DNA from: Cyclospora cayetanensis
Lineage: Eukaryota; Apicomplexa; Conoidasida; Eucoccidiorida; Eimeriidae
Length of the DNA stretch: 64,000 nucleotides
NCBI RefSeq assembly: GCF_002999335.1
Contig: NW_020312131.1
Coordinates: 16,123 to 80,122, forward strand
Reading direction: 5' to 3'
The translations under genes were made by a program, and so were the position numbers. This document shows positions 58,646-64,000 of this stretch, piece by piece. Under the pieces are notes generated by a model. The model was not told where the DNA came from. It saw only the letters and a list, made by a program, of their open reading frames with translations, and ran no database searches. Position 1 is the stretch's first letter. Each line of letters begins with the position of its first letter.

Positions 58646-58906
58646 CCTTTGGCACGGCGTTCTTCTAAAACACACATGCTTTTGACTGCTGATGGCCTCT
58701 CTTACTCCCCTCACGTGGTGTGCATGCTTTACGTTGCATTAACTATAAACCACCTGGTCTTGGCTCCCCCCCTCCCACTGCACCCGTTTCCCTTTTTCGC
58801 TAAAATGAATTATTACTACGACTTGCTGCGCGCCGTAGAGTGTGCAAGAGTCAAAAATGATTTTGCGTGTAAGGAGTTTGCGAACACCGCGTTTTGCTGT
58901 TACACT

Positions 58907-60436
58907 TTATTGACGTCTTTTGGCTCGTTCTTGCGTGTCTGTGTATTCCTTCATGCCACATCTAAATGCCGAAGCGCCTTCAGTAAATTCATCCCTTATG
59001 AAGAGTAGAGGCCCCATGCGCGGAGCTAACAGCAGCGCTTCCCTTGCTGCATCGAGCTGCTGCTGATGAAGTGTCGGAGGCTTCTCCTGCTGCTGTTGCT
59101 GCTCCAGCTGTTGCTGCTCCAGCTGTTGCTGCTGCTGCGGCAGCAAGTAATCAAGCGACAGCAGATCTTCCACGATCCACTGCCACGCGGGAGGCTGCGC
59201 TGGCAGCAGAGACGCTGCCTGCAGCACTTGCACCGCAAACTCCGCTGCCGAGAGGTATCTGCTGCAGCTTGTGCTGCGAGGCTTGCAGCAGCTGCTGCCT
59301 TTGCAGCTGAGATGCGTGATAGCCTTGGCGTATTCTGCCTGCGCCTCGTCAAGCGATTCGCACATGCGATCTAGCTCCTGAACGGCCTCGAAGCGGCGAG
59401 AAGGCAATTGCAGCTGCTGCTGCTGATCCTGCTGCTTTCTAAGCGGCTCAGTCGGTAAGCCAGTGATGCTCTCTCTAAGCTCCTTCAATCGCTGCAGCAG
59501 CACCTCGCCAGCAGCGTGGCGTACAGACAGGAGAAGCACATAGCCAGTCTCTTCAACACCCCGAACAAGGCCCCACCTGCGCATGCAGCTAACTGCGGCA
59601 GAATACAGCGAGGAAACGCGGGAAGACGCGAAGCACAGGCTGCTCTCGCCGCTTCTCGCTTCTGCATCCGCGGCACTTCCTTCGCTGCTGTTGTTGCTGC
59701 TGTCGCTGCTGCTGTTGCTGCTGCTGCTGTTGTGAAGAGCGCGGTTAAGAGTCTCTTGTATGCGATGACGGACTGCAGCCGTGCAGCGCAGTCTGCGAGC
59801 CGCCACTAAGTCATATCTGTCTGTGGCTAGTTTTTCCGCATACGGAGTGCAGACAAGACCGCCCTTGGGGTGTACAGACACCACGAAGCGTCGCCCTTGC
59901 TGCTGCAGAAGGAAGGCGACTTCGTCAAAAGGCTGCGCCCTGCGCAGCCGCTGCATGCGGAGCGCGAGTGCGGCGAAGGGGGAGAGCGTCTTGAGATCTC
60001 GCCGCAGAAACAAGAGATCACCTGAATCCAGACTGCATTCGATGAAGTAGTCTGTTGCCCATCCCCAAAGCTTCCCGTAGAAGGATCCTGCTTGTGCAGC
60101 GTGTCTACCGGCGGCGTCCTCTGAACCTTCTGCAGATGCTCCTTCGAACTGACGCCGCAGCTCTGGCAGCTCGTGGTTCAGAATGCGACGTCTGCGGCAC
60201 TCCCAGAAGATGCCATACGCAGAACAAGCACTCAAAAAGACTTTTGCAGCAATCCCCACGCCGCTGCTGCTGTGCCGCTCGCTGCTGCTGCTGCTTGCGC
60301 AAGCCTCAGGTCGATGTTGCTGCTGCGAGAAGGATCGCCGCTGCTCAGCCTGCGAAAGCAGCTGCAGCCTCCTCAATGAGGGACCCCTCTGCAGCCGAAG
60401 CGGCAGGAAGACGCGGCTGCACAACACCCCCCGCAT
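58907..60436 (-). CDS. Hypothetical 509-aa protein, probably mitochondrial; weak papain-like-amidase resemblance
   Basis: One exon with an ATG at 60436. The N-terminus MRGVLCSRVFLPLRLQRG is Arg-rich with no acidic residue for about 30 positions, like a mitochondrial presequence. A hydrophobic segment GIAAKVFLSACSAYGIFWE near residues 55-75 is followed by basic residues. At about 125-215 the order GDLLFLRRDLKTLSP, FDEVAFLLQQ, RFVVSVHPKGGLVCTPYAEK and YDLVAARRLR resembles the strand pattern of permuted papain-like (YiiX/LRAT-like) folds. The usual His after the first strand is not evident, so catalysis is doubtful. A Ser/Asn run and Gln runs interrupt the C-terminal half; the end is helical. 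It diverges from RRS1. Confidence 0.6.
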   Translation of the reverse strand: MRGVLCSRVFLPLRLQRGPSLRRLQLLSQAEQRRSFSQQQHRPEACASSSSSERHSSSGVGIAAKVFLSACSAYGIFWECRRRRILNHELPELRRQFEGASAEGSEDAAGRHAAQAGSFYGKLWGWATDYFIECSLDSGDLLFLRRDLKTLSPFAALALRMQRLRRAQPFDEVAFLLQQQGRRFVVSVHPKGGLVCTPYAEKLATDRYDLVAARRLRCTAAVRHRIQETLNRALHNSSSSNSSSDSSNNSSEGSAADAEARSGESSLCFASSRVSSLYSAAVSCMRRWGLVRGVEETGYVLLLSVRHAAGEVLLQRLKELRESITGLPTEPLRKQQDQQQQLQLPSRRFEAVQELDRMCESLDEAQAEYAKAITHLSCKGSSCCKPRSTSCSRYLSAAEFAVQVLQAASLLPAQPPAWQWIVEDLLSLDYLLPQQQQQLEQQQLEQQQQQEKPPTLHQQQLDAAREALLLAPRMGPLLFIRDEFTEGASAFRCGMKEYTDTQERAKRRQ

Positions 60437-61211
60437 TGCTGAGAGGCAGCTGCGATGTGCAGCTGCAGCCGTGGCAGATATCGGAGAGCTCCTGCATGCG
60501 CGGCTTCAAAAACTGCGCGGCATCCTCGCCAGTCTGCCTCTTCAGAATCCAGAAACAAAGTCCACACTCGCGTATCGCATGTGCACACTAAAGGATTGCC
60601 TACAAGTATATGTGCATGCCTACGCGTAAATGCATATGCGTAAATGCATGCATGCAGCAGTGATGCTGTCGAAAAAAGCAGCGGCGGCAGCGGCGAGAAG
60701 GGGGGCTGGGGCTGGGGGCCCCCCCCTCCCCCGCATGCAGTCAGAGAGAGGGGGGCCCCTCTTGAGTCTGCGGCGGGAATCTTCCTTTTCTACTGCCCTT
60801 CCGTGGCTGCTGCCTCTTCGATTTCCGACTTCGCGTTGTATTTATTTATGAATTGTTTTTCAGCAGCATAAACCAGAAGGTATTACTGCACAAAGCTTTC
60901 GATCGGCTCGACTCGAGGCAGCAGGAGCACACAAACCACCGCCAGAGAGGCCCCACACGGACAGACACTGCGCTGACGGCGGCTAATGCCTTGTTGAGAC
61001 AAATTCAGCTTTCTGGAGGTTCTCTTCTTTCAGACACGTTCAGGCTTTAAAGGCTGCAGTTTGAGCAAGCAGGCAGAACCTCCCGAGCGCTTCGACAGTC
61101 TCCCTGCCGCACGGTACCGCCGCGGCTCCTTCTAAGCCTCTGCAGAGCAACGTGAAGGCATTTCATTTTTTCGAGCCATTGCAGCTTTTCTCGAGCCACT
61201 GCCGCAATACA
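60437..61211. promoter_or_regulatory. Shared divergent upstream region of RRS1 and the 509-aa gene
   Basis: About 775 bases separate the two start codons, so both promoters should lie here. A GGGGCCCC-type patch is at about 60714-60760. There is no recognisable TATA box or known motif; the role is inferred from position alone. Confidence 0.4.
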
Positions 61212-63051
61212 ATGACAGCCAACGCCCCCTTGGCCGTCGATATCGCCAGTCTGTAAGCGTTGGGGGATTCGAGAGGCGTCTTCTGCTTTAGCACTAACGC
61301 TGGAGGGGGGCGAGGAGAGGCTTCAGATGCCTTCCTTCCTCTAAACTTGCAGACAGACTTACAGACAAACACACAGCGAGGCAGATACACGGGCATGCAG
61401 ACCGACAGGCAAATGCATGTACACACATTAATATGCAGATACAGATACAGATAAAAATTCGCAGACACCTCGAGACGAACCTTCCTTCAGAGGAATTCCT
61501 CGCACACCGCGTGGCTGCACGCGCTGCTTGTAGTAGCGTTCCAGCTGTGCCCGGTGCTTTTGCGCGAAATCAGATGCAGAGTGTCGTGCTGTGAGTTGGC
61601 TGCTGCTGTTGCAGCGGTCGAGTCCTTCCAGAGGCACCCACGGAAGCAGACGGATTGACGTATCATCTGCATCATCTCATCGCTACCGACATATCTCCTC
61701 TCGAGATTTCCACAGAGTAAGCATTTTCAAGGCAGGACCTTATGGCATGCAGGTGCCGCAGGAATTTTGGTTTTTGGTCGGGCTTGCGGCCCCTGGTGTA
61801 TGTACGTCTCTGTGAGTGTGTGGATCTCGATTTTGTCTGTGTGTGTGTGTGTGTCTTTATGTATGTTGCAGTCTGGAGGAAAACACGCAGCGCTGTGCGG
61901 AGCTGTTCGTGCGGAAGCTCTTTTCTTTGCCGCGGGAGGCATCAGATGACGGCATTTTTGTCTACCTGCCCCCCCTACCCAAGATTGACACTCTGCGCTT
62001 TCCTCGAACTCTAAAGGTAGGTAGGAGGCACAGTGGAAGGGCTGGCCTTCTACTTGCGCAGATCGTGGCAGCAGCGGATTTTTCGCATATATATGTATAT
62101 ATATATACATATATACATATATATGTATATATATTATCGGTGAATCGCGTTTCCTTCAAATCGGGTATTCGTAGGCTGTCGGGCTGCATGCGTGTTGATG
62201 ATATCGGCGCTTTAGCTCTCCTGAGGTCATGTTTAGGGCGTGCTGTAAGAATATCTGTCTGCCTGTCTAACTGTCGAGCTGCCTGCCTGTCTAGCTGGCT
62301 AGGTGCCTGCCTGCCTGTCTGCCTGCCTGCGCTGGAGGGTGTAAGAGTAGCTGCTTTTTCGAGCGGGGATGCCGCATTGTTGTGGAGTGAATACATGTAT
62401 ATAGATATATACATCTATGTATAATGTATTCTTCCACGTGCAGGCAGGAGGTGCTTTCGCCGACTCGTGGTGCTTCGCGTGATGCGCATGCGTGTGCTGC
62501 GGCTGCAGCTTCCGTCTTCGCGCCCGTTGACGCGTTGGGAAGCTTTTGCCAAGGCGAAAGGCATTGAAAAGCGGAAGCGATCTCGTCTGGTGTGGAGTGA
62601 AGAAGTGAAAGACTGGGTACCTCGTTGGGGACCACGTGGCCTTAAGGCTATTCAGAGACAGGCGCAGGGTGTGCTTGAGGAGAAAGGCGCCGTAACATTG
62701 CACAGCAGAACCGCCAAGACTAAGGATGCGTCAGCAGGGGCAGCCGCTGGGGGGAAGAAGCGGAAGCGGGTAGCCTCTGCGGATGCTGCTGCTGCTGCTG
62801 CTGCCGCGGGAGTGGTGGAAGACCCCTTCAAGAAGGAGAAACAGCAACGCGAGCTGCAAAAGGCGAAGCAGAAGTTGCGGGAAGTGCGGAACGCAGCGGA
62901 GGCTCAAGCAGGGAGGGGAGCCGCGCGAGCCGTCCTAAAGGGCGGCTCTGGCAGTGCACGTTTACCCCCTGGCGTGCCCTTGCTGTCTTCTACGCAAAAG
63001 AAGCACAGAAACAAGAGCAAAGAAGAACTCAAAGAACTGCTGCACCGGTGA
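61212..63051 (+). CDS. RRS1, regulator of ribosome biogenesis
   Basis: RRS1 pairs with RPF2 to bring the 5S RNP into pre-60S particles in the nucleolus. Four phase-consistent exons: 61212-61252, 61615-61716, 61872-62016 and 62509-63051, giving 276 aa. Exons 1-2 give the N-terminus with YHLHHLIATDISPLEI, the family's L-L-x-x-D-x-x-P block. Exon 3 gives RCAELFVRKLFSLPREASDD and YLPPLPKIDTLRFPRTLK. Exon 4 begins LPSSRPLTRWEAFAKAKGI, followed by KRKRSRLVWSEEVKDWVPRW, the hallmark of RRS1. A basic GGKKRKR signal, a short poly-Ala, a charged helix and a final HRNKSKEELKELLHR follow. The tail is shorter than in animals. Start: the only ATG that joins in phase to exon 2. Confidence 0.93.
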
Positions 63052-63413
63052 GAGCCGTCGGGCGATCGATCCTCCTGTCTTTGTAGTGGCGTAATAGTAA
63101 TAACAATAATAATAGTACTAGTATGATTATAATTATCATGAGGAAAAGACGCGAAAGGAGGAGGAGAAGGGAATGAAGGAGCCTGCACACTGGAGCACTG
63201 GGGGGCTAGCTGGCTGTGTTGTCTGACAGAGCAGCACGAAAAAAACTCCCCTACTTACACTTTCTTGATGCATGCATGCCGCATAAAAGGGCCGCTGGAG
63301 TTTGCTCCCTAGGCTGCTAAGCAAGCGCTTCCCGCTTTCGCGCTGCCCCTGCATGCTTGTGCCCTTCCCCTCCCCCTCCAAAAAGGCTCTGTTCTGTGGA
63401 GGGCCCCTCGGTC
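63052..63413. other. 3' flank of RRS1; nothing recognised
   Basis: It contains a short AT-rich AATAATAATAGTA patch just after the stop, which may be 3' UTR. No open frame of interest. Confidence 0.5.
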
Positions 63414-64000
63414 GGTGTTGCGCCTTGAGGCCTTTTCGTGTTGTGCCTTGAGGCCTTTTCGTGTTGTGCCTAAAGGGCCTTTTCGTGTTGTGCCTTAAGG
63501 GCCTTTTCGTGTTGCGCCTTGAGGGCCTTCTCGTGTTGTGCCTTGAGGCCTTTTCGTGTTGCGCCTTGAGGCCTTTTCGTGTTGCGCCTTGAGGCCTTTT
63601 CGTGTTGTGCCTTGAGGCCTTTTCGTGTTGTGCCTTAAGGGCCTTTTCGTGTTGTGCCTCGAGGCCTTTCGTGTTGTGCCTTGAGGCCTTTTCGTGTTGT
63701 GCCTTGAGGCCTTTTCGTGTTGTGCCTTGAGGCCTTTTCGTGTTGTGCCTAAAGGGCCTTTTCGTGTTGTGCCTTAAGGGCCTTTTCGTGTTGCGCCTTG
63801 AGGGCCTTCTCGTGTTGTGCCATGAGGGCCTTTTCGTGTTGTGCCATGAGGGCCTTTTCGTGTTGTGCCTTGAGGCCTTTTCGTGTTGTGCCTCGAGGCC
63901 TTTCGTGTTGTGCCTTGAGGCCTTTTCGTGTTGTGCCTTGAGGCCTTTTCGTGTTGTGCCTTGAGGCCTTTTCGTGTTGTGCCTAAAGGGCCTTTTCGTG
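63414..64000. repeat. 23/24-bp minisatellite running off the right edge
   Basis: About 25 tandem units of GCCTTGAGGCCTTTTCGTGT plus TGT. Units vary at two places: TTGAGG versus TAAAGGG/TTAAGGG, and TGTGCC versus TGCGCC. A block of three special units (TAAAGGG, then TTAAGGG, then a CTTCTCG variant) recurs at about 63467 and 63747, and starts again near 63980. This indicates a higher-order repeat. The total length is unknown. Confidence 0.95.

Larger units (their letters stand above)
57356..58906. other. Convergent spacer; hairpin and TGTC tract
   Basis: It separates PRP19 from the minus-strand 509-aa gene. It contains an 18-bp inverted repeat at 57475-57520 and a TGTC/TG microsatellite at about 58500-58645. 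No gene was recognised. Confidence 0.5.

Noticed and set aside
63414..64000. Telomere or subtelomere at the right edge
   Set aside because: The unit is 23/24 bases with a GCCTTTTCGTGT core, not the short TTTAGGG-type repeat expected for apicomplexan telomeres.
1..64000. tRNA, rRNA and snRNA genes
   Set aside because: I scanned by eye for B-box-like GGTTCRANNCC sequences and U6-like starts and found no cloverleaf or snRNA core. A tRNAscan or Infernal run would settle it.

Overview
The window looks like nuclear DNA of a coccidian apicomplexan, most likely an Eimeria species. Long CAG/CTG triplet runs fall inside coding exons and read mainly as poly-Gln, poly-Ala or poly-Ser. Genes have many short exons with GT-AG introns, and introns and spacers are full of microsatellites and minisatellites. 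Repeat-rich stretches alternate with repeat-poor ones, as described for Eimeria chromosomes. The genus assignment is inference. No tRNA, rRNA, CRISPR or bacterial-type element was seen.

From left to right: 1-1.5 kb holds only broken frames. A Q/A/C-rich hypothetical gene (minus) spans 1.7-3.3 kb. A TAF12-like TFIID/SAGA histone-fold gene (plus) spans 4.2-5.7 kb. A PRP31 spliceosome gene (minus, at least ten exons rebuilt here) spans 6.5-11 kb. Several lineage-specific genes of unknown function lie at 11-20 kb, including a membrane protein, a coiled-coil protein and a Gln-rich protein. A repeat-poor, gene-poor segment covers 20-25.9 kb. A giant low-complexity gene (plus, four exons, about 2,485 aa) covers 27.5-37.2 kb. 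A small probable organelle membrane protein is at 39.8-40.3 kb, PRP38 (minus) at 41.2-42.5 kb, a 896-aa hypothetical protein at 44.2-46.9 kb, a TXNDC9/phosducin-like gene (minus, five exons) at 48-49.4 kb and PRP19 (plus, eight exons) at 51.4-57.4 kb. A possibly mitochondrial 509-aa protein (minus) is at 58.9-60.4 kb and the ribosome-biogenesis factor RRS1 (plus, four exons) at 61.2-63.1 kb. A minisatellite runs off the right edge.

The recognisable genes are nuclear information-processing factors: three spliceosome proteins (PRP31 of U4/U6 snRNP, PRP38 of the B complex, PRP19 of the NTC), a transcription initiation subunit, a pre-60S assembly factor and a cytosolic folding co-factor. They are not an operon: each has its own strand and spacing, with convergent and divergent pairs. 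Exon models were made by hand from conserved protein segments, consensus splice sites and phase continuity. Where I give exon coordinates the phases add up, but no transcript evidence was available.
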